This document shows, piece by piece, positions 44,858-52,721 of a stretch of DNA of 64,000 nucleotides. Location: positions 1,029,753-1,093,752 of the forward strand of contig CAWIZO010000006.1 of NCBI GenBank assembly GCA_963840665.1. The letters run 5' to 3'. Made by a program: the position numbers and the translations under genes. The first letter of the stretch is position 1. Each line of letters opens with the position of its first letter. The stretch is from DATFTE01 sp963840665. GTDB lineage: Bacteria > Acidobacteriota > Terriglobia > Terriglobales > Acidobacteriaceae. The notes under the pieces were generated by a model. The model was not told where the DNA came from. It saw only the letters and a list, made by a program, of their open reading frames with translations, and made no database searches.

Positions 44858-45877
44858 ATGGCACGCATGAAAGCAGCGCAAATTTCCAAGCCCGGCGGCG
44901 ATTTTGAATTGGTGGAACGCGACATTCCTCAGCCCGGGCCTCGGCAAGTTCGCATCAAAGTGGAAGCCTGTGGCGTTTGCCACAGTGACGTACTGACCAA
45001 AGAAGGCGCGTGGCCCGGAATCCAGTATCCGCGCGTGCCGGGTCATGAAATTGCTGGACGCATTGACGCGGTGGGCAGCGCAATCACAGCCTGGAAAGTG
45101 GGCCAGCGCGTTGGAGTCGGCTGGCACGGCTCTCATTGTTTTGAGTGCGAGCCCTGCCGCCGCGGCGACTTTATTCTTTGCGTAAAGGGCGGCGTCACGG
45201 GAATCTCGTTCGATGGCGGCTACGGGGAATACACGGTCGTGAACACCGAAGCCGTGGCCGCCATGCCCGACGATCTTCCCGCGGACGAGGCAGCCCCCTT
45301 GCTTTGCGCGGGCATCACAGTGTTCAATTCGCTGCGCAATGCTGGAGCCCGATCGGGAGACTTGGTCGCCGTGCAGGGTATTGGCGGCTTGGGGCATTTG
45401 GGAATCCAATACGCGCAGAAGATGGGATTTCGCACCGTGGCGATCGGCCGCGGCAAGAACAAGGAAGCGCTGGCAAAGAAGCTGGGTGCGAGAGACTACA
45501 TTGATACGCAAGCCGGCGATCCCTCGGAGCAGTTGAAGAAACTAGGCGGAGCGCAGGTGATTCTGGCCACCGCGCCGGATGCGAAATCGATGTCGGCACT
45601 CATGGGTGGCGTCAAGGGCGGCGGCACACTATTGGTCATTGGAGCATCCGGGGATTCGCTCCAGATCAACGGAATCGACTTGTTGAACCAAAGGAAGGAT
45701 GTCCAGGGCTGGCCTTCGGGCACGGCGATGGATTCCGAAGATACGTTGCGCTTCAGCGCGCTGAGCGGAGTGCGTCCTATGATCGAGAAATATCCGCTGA
45801 GCAAAGTCAATGAAGCGTACAACCAGATGATCAGCGGCAAAGCACGATTCCGCGTGGTGCTGACGATGGGCAGCTAA
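44858..45877 (+). CDS. zinc-dependent alcohol dehydrogenase (AdhP/AdhA-like MDR)
   Basis: A 339-residue medium-chain dehydrogenase. Catalytic zinc ligands lie in ACGVCHSDVLTKEG and PGHEIAGRI, structural zinc ligands in CFECEPCRRGDFILC, and the Rossmann motif in VQGIGGLGHLGIQYAQ. This pattern (GVCHSD, CxxCxxGxxxxC) is that of AdhP-type ethanol/aldehyde-reducing enzymes. The frame opens at 44792, but the ATG at 44858 follows AAAGGGAAG and starts at the family N-terminus MKAAQ. A small acidic gene follows after 11 nt, probably co-transcribed. Confidence 0.94.
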   Translation: MARMKAAQISKPGGDFELVERDIPQPGPRQVRIKVEACGVCHSDVLTKEGAWPGIQYPRVPGHEIAGRIDAVGSAITAWKVGQRVGVGWHGSHCFECEPCRRGDFILCVKGGVTGISFDGGYGEYTVVNTEAVAAMPDDLPADEAAPLLCAGITVFNSLRNAGARSGDLVAVQGIGGLGHLGIQYAQKMGFRTVAIGRGKNKEALAKKLGARDYIDTQAGDPSEQLKKLGGAQVILATAPDAKSMSALMGGVKGGGTLLVIGASGDSLQINGIDLLNQRKDVQGWPSGTAMDSEDTLRFSALSGVRPMIEKYPLSKVNEAYNQMISGKARFRVVLTMGS

Positions 45878-45888
45878 AGGAGAAGATC

Positions 45889-46167
45889 ATGGCGTTACGA
45901 AAAAGAAAATTCGAAGAAGACGACGACTCATTGGCCAACGAAGGCCTGGGCCCGGAATCCGCCGGCCAGTCGGGCGACAACCAGGGATTGAGCGACGTCG
46001 CCGACGCCGATTCGGAAACTGTGGACGAGTTGGCCGAAGAAGGGCAGGACTTCGAGGCGGAAGTCATCAGCGGAGTTGAAGACGCGCCTGATGCCGACGA
46101 AGGCGAAGTGCACACGCACGAAGTTCCCGAGGACGACGTTCCCGAAGAGTATCGTGAGCGCGACTAG
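45889..46167 (+). CDS. small highly acidic protein (92 aa)
   Basis: About one third Asp/Glu after a basic start (MALRKRKFEEDDD), with no hydrophobic core: probably intrinsically disordered. AAAGGAGAAGATC gives an excellent Shine-Dalgarno before the ATG, so it is surely translated. No family recognised. It follows the alcohol dehydrogenase by 11 nt. Convergent with the nucleotidyltransferase, 3 nt between stops. Possibly a DNA-mimic or chaperone-like protein; pure inference. Confidence 0.7.
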   Translation: MALRKRKFEEDDDSLANEGLGPESAGQSGDNQGLSDVADADSETVDELAEEGQDFEAEVISGVEDAPDADEGEVHTHEVPEDDVPEEYRERD

Positions 46168-46170
46168 CTT

Positions 46171-47347
46171 TTAGAAGATCCGTTTGGCAAGACGTGCCGC
46201 TCGAACCACACGATAGAGAGGGAAGAGCGGCGCGGGCAGGTGAACAGCAGACCACTCGCCGGTGCTGGGAGTGGTCGCCAGTCGCCACCAGAAGCGTCTC
46301 CGGTCGCTGGGTCTCTCTCTCGTCTTCGCGAAGCGGCGAAAATAGTCGAGCGATTCCGGATCGAAGGGCGTGCTCCTCACAATCAAAGGGATTAAGTCCT
46401 CGACGAGAGCACCGGTACTCATATCCCTTTCCATTCGTGGCGGGAGGGGGGTGCCAAGCAACCGGTGCGCCAGGGAAAACGTCACTTCCACGATCCGGTG
46501 AATGCCCAGCCCGTCGGATTGATCCCAAACCCAATTCCAATCTACCTTGGCGGTCCTTGCCAGTGCAGCAATGTCGCAGAGCCAGGAAAGCTGCATCCAA
46601 AGATGCTTCGCTGCGTGCACGCAAAGCACGAGCAGAAGGTCCTCCGCGCGCAAGGCACGAATCGTGACACCCACCAGACTCTGTGTCACGGCTCGCTCGA
46701 AGAATACCTCCATGTCGAAATCAACTGCGTAAAAACGCGGCAGGATTTGCCACTGAATTTCGAGAAGATTGCGACCATTCGAGCGAGTCGAAGGTCAGTT
46801 CATATCCTGATTCTAAAAAAGCCCGTTCTGCATGCGGAGTGAGCGTGGTTCCGGGAGCGAATCCGATCTCAGCCAGAGCAGTTTGCGTTCGGGCAACATC
46901 GCGAGCTTGAACCAGAATGTCGAGATCGGAAAACTGGCGGGCCGTGACATTGCTGTAGAGAAATTCCCCGAGCGCTGGTCCTTTGTAAGGAAGGGCAGCG
47001 ATGCCGCGAGATTCTAAATGGCTTACGATGCGAATCAGTTCGCGGCTCAACCACAACGTGCGCCGGGCATTCGACTCGTAGAGCTCGCGAAGAGAACCCA
47101 TCGCTTCGGCCGGAACTAGGTCCGAAAAAGCCGCAATGCGATCGCCAATATGAGGAATCAGTCCGTGATGCTCGGCGATATCGGCGAAGCGTGTCCAATC
47201 CAGAGGATCGCGCAGAAGCACGCGAACTTGATCGTCGCTGTGCAGCGAATCAGCACAAAATACCAGCAGCAGGTCGAATTCCCGCTCAAACCCCGAGGCT
47301 GCATGATTTTGCTGACCTGGAGCGGGTTGCACAGGGGATGCGCTCAT
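46171..47347 (-). CDS. nucleotidyltransferase-family protein (NTP_transf_5-like), one frameshift
   Basis: About 392 residues when joined. N-terminal part LIRIVSHLESRGIAALPYKGPALGEFLY and RQFSDLDILVQ (the Asp pair of a nucleotidyltransferase active site) match the uncharacterised family found beside lasso-peptide and capsule genes. The frame breaks near 46765-46790: after SLEWS the other frame gives NLLEIQWQILPRFYAVDFD, then the C-terminal part with HAAKHLWMQLSWLCDIAALA. Divergent from the ABC transporter with 45 nt between starts, so it probably belongs to the peptide-modification locus. ATG at 47347. Confidence 0.8.
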
Positions 47348-47363
47348 GCGGAACTGCCGACAC

Positions 47364-47369
47364 TATAAT
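47364..47369 (+). promoter_or_regulatory. -10 element in the divergent promoter region of the RiPP-like locus
   Basis: TATAAT lies 23 nt before the ABC ATPase start. The 45-nt space between the two divergent start codons leaves room for overlapping promoters. No good -35 is seen. Confidence 0.45.
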
Positions 47370-47392
47370 ACAGAGGCTTTCCGGCTAACCGC

Positions 47393-48193
47393 ATGGATAC
47401 TGTCGTCTTCGAATCCGTCAGCAAGATCTTCCGCCATCGCCCTGCACTCTTTAACTGGATGGGCCAAGAGCGCGGAGGGGATACGCGCGCGCTCGACGAT
47501 ATTTCGTTGACGGTGAAACAGGGCGAGGTGCTGGTGTTGCTGGGACCGAACGGCAGCGGCAAGACCACCATGCTGAAGCTGGTTTCAACCATGCTTCTAC
47601 CGGATCGCGGACGCGTTTTGGTCGAAGGAGAAGATACGCAACAGGGCTCGCAAAAAGTAAGGCGGCACGTGGGTTTCGCCGTGGCCACTGAGCGTTCGTT
47701 CTTTCCCCGGCTTTCAGCGCGCGAAAACTTGCACTTCTTTGCCGCTCTGGACGACGTTCCGCGCAAGACGCGCTCCCAGCGAATCGAGCAGATGTTGGAC
47801 CGCGTGGGCCTTTCCGACTCCGGTGACACGCTAGTGATGAAGTTTTCGAGTGGCATGTACCAGCGACTGGGCATCGCGCGGGCATTGATCAAAGAGCCTT
47901 CGGTCATTTTGCTCGATGAGCCAACGCGCAGCCTCGATCCCGCCTCGGCCGGTCATTTCTGGAACCTTGTGCGCGACTTGCCGGCGCATCATGGAGCGAC
48001 CGTCCTCCTGGCGACACACAAATTCTCGGAGGCCATCGCCGTGGGAGACAATGTCGCAGTTCTGCTTGGCGGCCAGATCGCAGGGTACAGAAAAATCACT
48101 GGCTCGAATGTGGAGGAACTCCGCGCTTTCTATTTCGACAAGACCGGCGAGATCGACGAGTTGAAGCACGCCGTTCCGCGAACCTGGAGATGA
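47393..48193 (+). CDS. ABC exporter ATPase of the RiPP-like locus
   Basis: A 266-residue ABC ATPase. Walker A GPNGSGKTT, signature FSSGMYQRLGIARAL, Walker B VILLDEPTRSLD, H-loop ATHKFSEA. The N-terminal insertion (FRHRPALFNWMGQERGGDTRAL) is typical of ABC-2 exporters of the DrrA/NatA kind. It overlaps the permease by 4 nt (ATGA). Given its neighbours (candidate precursor peptide, PqqD, radical SAM) it probably exports the finished peptide or confers self-immunity. Confidence 0.93.
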   Translation: MDTVVFESVSKIFRHRPALFNWMGQERGGDTRALDDISLTVKQGEVLVLLGPNGSGKTTMLKLVSTMLLPDRGRVLVEGEDTQQGSQKVRRHVGFAVATERSFFPRLSARENLHFFAALDDVPRKTRSQRIEQMLDRVGLSDSGDTLVMKFSSGMYQRLGIARALIKEPSVILLDEPTRSLDPASAGHFWNLVRDLPAHHGATVLLATHKFSEAIAVGDNVAVLLGGQIAGYRKITGSNVEELRAFYFDKTGEIDELKHAVPRTWR

Positions 48194-48996
48194 GCTTGGA
48201 AGGACTACTCGACAAAACGGCTGCAATTGTCAGGCGAGACTGGCTGACAGCGATCCGCTATCGCACCGGCTTTCTCATCACAGTTCTCGGGGCTGGTGCG
48301 GAACTCGCGGCCTTCTACTTTCTGGCGCGTGCGATCGGTCCGGGGTTCCGTCCCGAGGGCATCGATTATTTTCCGTTTCTGCTGGTCGGCACCGGTTTTT
48401 ACACATTCCTGGTTACGGGGATTAATGCCTTCCTCGTCATTATTCAAGAGGCGCAGCAGACCGGGACGCTTGAGGTGCTGATGACCACCTCGACCCCGGC
48501 GCCGGTGTTGCTTTTTCTGAGCGCTCTCTCGGCGTTTGCGGGAAGCACGTTGCAGCTGATTTTTTACATCGGAGCAGGGTTGCTCCTTTCTGATTTCCCC
48601 TTCCACCCGAATGTAGCGGGCAGCCTGGTTATCTTTGTGCTCGCGCTAATGATTGCCGTGGCTTTCGGCATGTTTGCCGCGTCCCTGCAGCTGGCGATTC
48701 AAAAGGGATCAGCCGTAGTCTGGCTTTTAGGCGCCGGGGCATGGTTCATGACAGGAACGCTCTTCCCGGTCTCGACGTTGCCGAAGCCCCTGTGGCGGTT
48801 GGCGGAATGGGTTCCCATTACTCACGCCTTAACCGGAATGCGCATGGCCCTGCTGCGAGGGGCGGATTTCAACGTATTGGTCCGACAGATCGCCATCCTG
48901 GCGCTGTTCGGCGCCATCCTGCTCCCCTTAAGCCTGTGGGTTTTTTCGTGGACGTTGCGTTCCGCTCGCAGGGCGGGAACCCTGTCTTTCTATTAG
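48190..48996 (+). CDS. ABC-2 type exporter permease
   Basis: A 268-residue membrane protein with six hydrophobic segments (e.g. FLVTGINAFLVIIQEAQQTG loop, LVIFVLALMIAVAFGMFAA, AILALFGAILLPLSLWVFSW) and the ABC-2 signature region GTLFPVSTLPKPLWRLAEWVPITHAL (quoted in part: FPVSTLPKPLWRLAEWVP). Partner of the ATPase, with which it overlaps. A 154-nt gap with a possible TACACT -10 (49073-49078) separates it from the candidate precursor gene. Confidence 0.9.
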   Translation: MSLEGLLDKTAAIVRRDWLTAIRYRTGFLITVLGAGAELAAFYFLARAIGPGFRPEGIDYFPFLLVGTGFYTFLVTGINAFLVIIQEAQQTGTLEVLMTTSTPAPVLLFLSALSAFAGSTLQLIFYIGAGLLLSDFPFHPNVAGSLVIFVLALMIAVAFGMFAASLQLAIQKGSAVVWLLGAGAWFMTGTLFPVSTLPKPLWRLAEWVPITHALTGMRMALLRGADFNVLVRQIAILALFGAILLPLSLWVFSWTLRSARRAGTLSFY

Positions 48997-49150
48997 AAAG
49001 AATCTCTAACAGGACCGGTTGGGGGTGCCTTTCCAGCAACTTAAAGGTTAGCATTTCGCGGACCGTATGTTGTACACTGCGTTATCCTGATAAAGCTCTG
49101 GGGCAAGCGGTAACGGTGGCACAGGGACATTTGAAACTGCTGGGATTTCT

Positions 49151-49330
49151 ATGACTCCAAAGAACGCGCCGGCGAGTGTGGATACGAACGCATTGAGCCA
49201 GGGGACGGTCAAGAAACCGTATGCCAAGCCAGATTTCCGTTTCGAAAAGGTTTTTGAAACGCTGGCGCTGGTGTGCGGAAAACTGCAGCATAGCCAGGGA
49301 ACCTGCCGTCTGATCAGGAAATCATCCTAG
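49151..49330 (+). CDS. candidate RiPP precursor peptide (59 aa)
   Basis: Unannotated short gene between the exporter and the peptidase. The Ala/Thr/Asn-rich N-terminus (MTPKNAPASVDTN) leads to KKPYAKPDFRFEKVFETLAL, whose YxxP and following helix resemble the leader-recognition motifs bound by PqqD/RRE domains. Then comes a compact tail VCGKLQHSQGTCRLIRKSS with two cysteines seven residues apart, basic residues and two C-terminal serines: a plausible core. No hydrophobic segment. Shine-Dalgarno is weak (GGGA). No homology search was possible; the call rests on position and peptide architecture. Confidence 0.6.
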   Translation: MTPKNAPASVDTNALSQGTVKKPYAKPDFRFEKVFETLALVCGKLQHSQGTCRLIRKSS

Positions 49331-49339
49331 CGTTTTCTT

Positions 49340-49828
49340 ATGAACGCCCCGAGTGCTGCCGATAGCGCGCGTAGCATGGCTGCGGAAGTTCTGCAGTCAA
49401 ACGGCATGTTGCGCCTGGGGGTTACCGGAAGCAGCATGCTACCTGCCTTGTGGCCGGGCGACGTCGTCACCCTGGCTGCCACCGCGGATCCGCGCATCGG
49501 TGAGATCGTCCTCTTCCAGCGAGGCGACCAGTTTGTTATTCATCGCGTAATCCGAGTAGCATCGTTGCCGGGGCAGATTATTACTCGCGGCGACAGCATG
49601 GGCGATCGAGACCATCCGATTGCCGCGTCGGAGGTGCTGGGACGCGTAGTCTCGGTCCGTCGCGGACCGCACGAGTTTTCAGTCGTAACAAAACAAGCCC
49701 CTTGGCAAAAAAGCCTGGGCTTTTTGTTCGGCCGTTCCGATTTTCTGAGCAACCTCGCGCTGCATTGGCATGCAGCACGACGAGCGCAATTGGGATTCGC
49801 GCCGACGATTTCCGAAGGAACCCGGTAA
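49340..49828 (+). CDS. S24/S26-type peptidase
   Basis: A 162-residue LexA/signal-peptidase-fold protein. The nucleophilic Ser is in GVTGSSMLPALWPGDVV; the position of the general base reads QFVIHRVIRV, with His as in archaeal/ER signal peptidases rather than Lys, and TRGDSMGDRDHPI follows. There is no clear transmembrane helix at the N-terminus, so it may act in the cytoplasm or peripherally. It starts 10 nt after the candidate precursor; a leader-cleaving role is inference. Confidence 0.85.
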   Translation: MNAPSAADSARSMAAEVLQSNGMLRLGVTGSSMLPALWPGDVVTLAATADPRIGEIVLFQRGDQFVIHRVIRVASLPGQIITRGDSMGDRDHPIAASEVLGRVVSVRRGPHEFSVVTKQAPWQKSLGFLFGRSDFLSNLALHWHAARRAQLGFAPTISEGTR

Positions 49829-49868
49829 CGCCACCGTCTTTATCCTTCTCGGCCGTAGGAAACTGGCA

Positions 49869-50666
49869 ATGAATCGCGGTCACGAAATTTCCGTAGAGAT
49901 CGGCGGTTTGCCTATCCTGCTGCGCACCCAAGATCTATCCTTCAAAGAAATGCTGGCGGACCGCTACGGGAAATTCCTGGGCAGCTCTGCGAACACCAGA
50001 TTTGAGTTTGATGTAGATTTGATCGCGCCACCCGCCGACGGGGAGGAAGAAGACGCGCACGTCGAGGTGCAGGGGCGAAACTGGTATTTGAAGCGCGGAG
50101 ATTTCCGCGCTCATTGGGATCCGGATGCGGGACGAGGAACCATCCGCCAATCGGCGAATCCTTACTCGCTCGACTCAGTGCTGCGCATCGTGCACACGCT
50201 GTTTCTGGCGCGCGAAGGCGGGTTTCTGCTTCATGCAGCCAGCGCGATTCGCAACGGACGTGCTTTTCTGTTCTCGGGAGTTTCGGGGGCGGGCAAGACG
50301 ACGATTTCAAGTCTCATCCCAGAAGATGCAACCTTGTTGACTGATGAGATTTCTTATATCCGGCGGGGGCGGGACGGGTACGAAGCTTGCGGGACGCCGT
50401 TTGCCGGAGAGTTGGCGCGCGTCGGAGAGAACCTTTCCGCTCCGGTCGAGGGACTTTATTTTCTCGCCAAAGGGCCCGAAAATAAGATCGAACCAATCGC
50501 GAGCGCGGACGCTGTTCGCACCCTGATGCGGAACATTCTCTTCTTCGCCGAAGATGCGGAACTGGTGAACCTGATTTTCCAAGCAGCGTGCGAGTTTGTG
50601 GAGCGCGTTCCGGTGCGCCGCTTGACGTTCTATCCCGACGAACGCGTATGGGACCTGATTCAATGA
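49869..50666 (+). CDS. HPr kinase-like (HprK-type) protein of a RiPP-like locus
   Basis: A 265-residue protein whose C-terminal half has the HprK fold: LHAASAIRNGRAFLFSGVSGAGKTT (P-loop; quoted in part below 20 where needed: FSGVSGAGKTT), LLTDEISYIRR (metal-binding Asp) and GTPFAGEL. It lacks the N-terminal HPr-kinase sensor domain of classical HprK. Homologues in some lasso-peptide clusters phosphorylate a C-terminal serine of the precursor; here the candidate precursor ends in Ser-Ser. ATG 49869 with AGGA upstream. Overlaps the next gene by 4 nt. Confidence 0.82.
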   Translation: MNRGHEISVEIGGLPILLRTQDLSFKEMLADRYGKFLGSSANTRFEFDVDLIAPPADGEEEDAHVEVQGRNWYLKRGDFRAHWDPDAGRGTIRQSANPYSLDSVLRIVHTLFLAREGGFLLHAASAIRNGRAFLFSGVSGAGKTTISSLIPEDATLLTDEISYIRRGRDGYEACGTPFAGELARVGENLSAPVEGLYFLAKGPENKIEPIASADAVRTLMRNILFFAEDAELVNLIFQAACEFVERVPVRRLTFYPDERVWDLIQ

Positions 50667-50980
50667 GCGAAAAATATATTTCGCGAAGCACGTCCATCGC
50701 CGCCAGAGTCTTGGGTGGAGAGATGATGGTGATGTCGGCGGTTGATTCGACATTTTTTACGCTGAATGAAGTGGCAACCGTGATTTGGCAGGCGGCCGAT
50801 GGAAAGACTCCGCTCTCGGCGATCGTGGCGAATCGTGTCTGCCCCACTTTCGACGTCGAGCCCGACGTAGCGACGCGTGATGCCGAACAGTTTGTCGAGC
50901 AACTTTCGCAGCACGGCATCCTTAGAGTTTCCGATCACCCTTTCGAAGATGCGGCCGCGGGGCCCATGGAGGCCGCATGA
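50663..50980 (+). CDS. PqqD-like peptide chaperone (RRE domain)
   Basis: A 105-residue PqqD-family RiPP recognition element. Typical core: RVLGGEMMVMSAVDSTFFTL, NEVATVIWQAADGKTPLSAI and VATRDAEQFVEQLSQHGIL. PqqD proteins hold the leader of a precursor peptide and deliver it to a radical SAM enzyme. Overlaps both neighbours by 4 nt (ATGA on each side), so HprK-like protein, PqqD and the radical SAM enzyme are translated together. The frame opens at 50588 but the overlap fixes the start. Confidence 0.9.
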   Translation: MSEKYISRSTSIAARVLGGEMMVMSAVDSTFFTLNEVATVIWQAADGKTPLSAIVANRVCPTFDVEPDVATRDAEQFVEQLSQHGILRVSDHPFEDAAAGPMEAA

Positions 50981-52074
50981 GCCTGATGCATCAGATGAAC
51001 GAACGTGCCTTCGATCTGGGCGTGCCGCTGGGTATTCACCTCGACGTGACTTACCGCTGCAACGAGCGCTGCGTCCATTGCTATCTCGATCATGATGATC
51101 ACGGTGAACTGACGACTGCGGAAATCAAAGACATTCTCGATCAACTGGCGGAAGCGGGAACATTTTTTCTGACCTTGAGCGGCGGCGAAGTGCTCATGCG
51201 CCGCGATTTCTTCGAGATTCTCGAATACGCTCGCAAGCTGATGTTCAACGTGCGCATCAAGACCAATGGAGTCATGATTGGCGCCGCCGAAGCCAAGCGC
51301 ATCCGCGATTTGGGAGTCGAACAGGTTCAGATCAGCGTTTATTCGGCCCGTCCGGAAGTGCATGACGCGATCACCAAGCTCCCCGGATCGTTGAAAAAGA
51401 GCATACGGGCGATTCGCTTCCTGAAATCGCAAGGTTTGAAAGTTGTGATTGCGAACGTGATGATGACGGCCAACCTGGGCGAACATGCGGGAGTACAAGC
51501 GCTTGCTCGTGAGCTTGGAGTCACTTACACGCTCGATCCAACGATCACGCCGAAGATCGACGGCGACACATCGATCCTCAGCCTGCGAATTCCCGGCTCC
51601 GAGCTGAATGCGGTCTTCCACAACAAGGATCTGGTAGGGGACGTCGAAGAGTTCTGCGCGCCGCCTCCGCCGCCTGGCGACGATGTGATGGAGGGCGTTC
51701 CTTGCAGCGCCGGACACACAGCGGCTTACATTACGCCTTACGGCGACGTGTTCCCCTGCGTGCAGTTTCCATTGCCGACGGGAAATCTGCGGCAACAGCG
51801 CTTCCTCGATATCTGGAAGCATTCTCCTGAGCTGAATGATGTGCGTTCGATCCGTGCCAAAGATTTGCCGGTATGCTCCACCTGCAGCCATGTTGGAAGC
51901 TGCACTCGTTGCCCCGGTCTGGCCTACATGGAGGGCAATATGCGCGGTCCTTCGAGTGCCGATTGCGAAAAGTCCTTCCAACGGACGGGGATTGCGTCGG
52001 CCAATATGCTGCGGAAGGCGAAGTTGGCCGCTTCCGGTCCGCTCATCCAGATCCGTCCCATGGTAGCCGTCTAG
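50977..52074 (+). CDS. SPASM-domain radical SAM peptide-modifying enzyme
   Basis: A 365-residue PqqE-like enzyme. Cys28, Cys32 and Cys35 (YRCNERCVHCYL) bind the SAM cluster; LTLSGGEVLMRRDFF follows. The SPASM part has CSAGHTAAYITPYGDVFPC, then CSTCSHVGSCTRCPG, giving ligands for auxiliary clusters. Similar enzymes make C-C, C-S or C-O crosslinks in precursor peptides. Directly downstream of, and overlapping, the PqqD gene. Which residues it would modify is not deducible; aromatic residues or the two Cys of the candidate precursor are options. Confidence 0.92.
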   Translation: MSLMHQMNERAFDLGVPLGIHLDVTYRCNERCVHCYLDHDDHGELTTAEIKDILDQLAEAGTFFLTLSGGEVLMRRDFFEILEYARKLMFNVRIKTNGVMIGAAEAKRIRDLGVEQVQISVYSARPEVHDAITKLPGSLKKSIRAIRFLKSQGLKVVIANVMMTANLGEHAGVQALARELGVTYTLDPTITPKIDGDTSILSLRIPGSELNAVFHNKDLVGDVEEFCAPPPPPGDDVMEGVPCSAGHTAAYITPYGDVFPCVQFPLPTGNLRQQRFLDIWKHSPELNDVRSIRAKDLPVCSTCSHVGSCTRCPGLAYMEGNMRGPSSADCEKSFQRTGIASANMLRKAKLAASGPLIQIRPMVAV

Positions 52075-52179
52075 ACGCCGGTCATCCCGCTCCGGGATTT
52101 CATGGTTACCTTCGTGCTCTTTCCTCGCTCTTCGCGGCGGAAACTCCTGGCTTGCCGACGTAGAATTTTGTAGAAGCGC

Positions 52180-52635
52180 ATGGAGCCCACGCCATCATCC
52201 TACGAAGCCGCCCGCCGTGGCACCCGCATTCGTGCGCAGCTTCCGGTGCGGGTCACGTGTCTCGATCCATCTTCAGAGTTCACCGAGCGCTGCCAGACTC
52301 TCGTAGTCAATCCGCAAGGATGCGGCGTCCGTCTTTCGCGACCGCTCACACCGGGATTGCAAGTAGACCTGGATGAATTGCCGACTGGACAAACGGTCGG
52401 GGCGATGGTCGTGAATTGCGTGCCATTGGGAACTGGCGGAAAATTTTGGCTTGTCGGACTCGCGCTGGAACAAACGGGAAACGTCTGGGGCATTCATCCC
52501 GCGCCTGCGGATTGGGGCATTGAGCCGGTAGCCATGGCCGCAGCCGCGACCGCTACGGCAGCTCCTGCCAAGAAAAACGAGTGGCCCTACTCCCAGTTCT
52601 CCAGCAAGGGCGAATTTCATCCCGGCCGAAGATAG
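52180..52635 (+). CDS. PilZ domain protein
   Basis: A 151-residue protein with a PilZ-type start (ARRGTRIRAQLPVRVTCLD, supplying the c-di-GMP-binding RxxxR) and NPQGCGVRLSRPLTPGLQV where canonical PilZ has D/NxSxxG. The second motif is therefore altered (N-x-Q-x-x-G), so ligand binding is uncertain. An Ala-rich tail follows. Located between the RiPP-like locus and the oligopeptide transporter; one of three PilZ-containing proteins in 12 kb. Confidence 0.8.
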   Translation: MEPTPSSYEAARRGTRIRAQLPVRVTCLDPSSEFTERCQTLVVNPQGCGVRLSRPLTPGLQVDLDELPTGQTVGAMVVNCVPLGTGGKFWLVGLALEQTGNVWGIHPAPADWGIEPVAMAAAATATAAPAKKNEWPYSQFSSKGEFHPGRR

Positions 52636-52639
52636 ACCC

Positions 52640-52721
52640 AGCCACAGATTACGCGGATTTCCACGGATAAACATTCAAGACCTCGCAGATCTATCGGTGA
52701 GCATCCGCGAAATCCGTGGCT
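52640..52721. repeat. inverted-repeat intergenic element (82 bp)
   Basis: Left arm AGCCACAGATTACGCGGAT (52640-52658) and right arm ATCCGCGAAATCCGTGGCT (52703-52721) are reverse complements at 17 of 19 positions. The right arm overlaps the stop codon of the ABC ATPase gene. The arm sequence resembles dispersed environmental repeats. It lies between convergent genes and may terminate both. Confidence 0.6.

Noticed and set aside
46171..52074. Lasso-peptide cluster
   Set aside because: No asparagine-synthetase-like cyclase and no B2 protease found on either strand, despite PqqD-, HprK- and nucleotidyltransferase-like genes; called RiPP-like instead.
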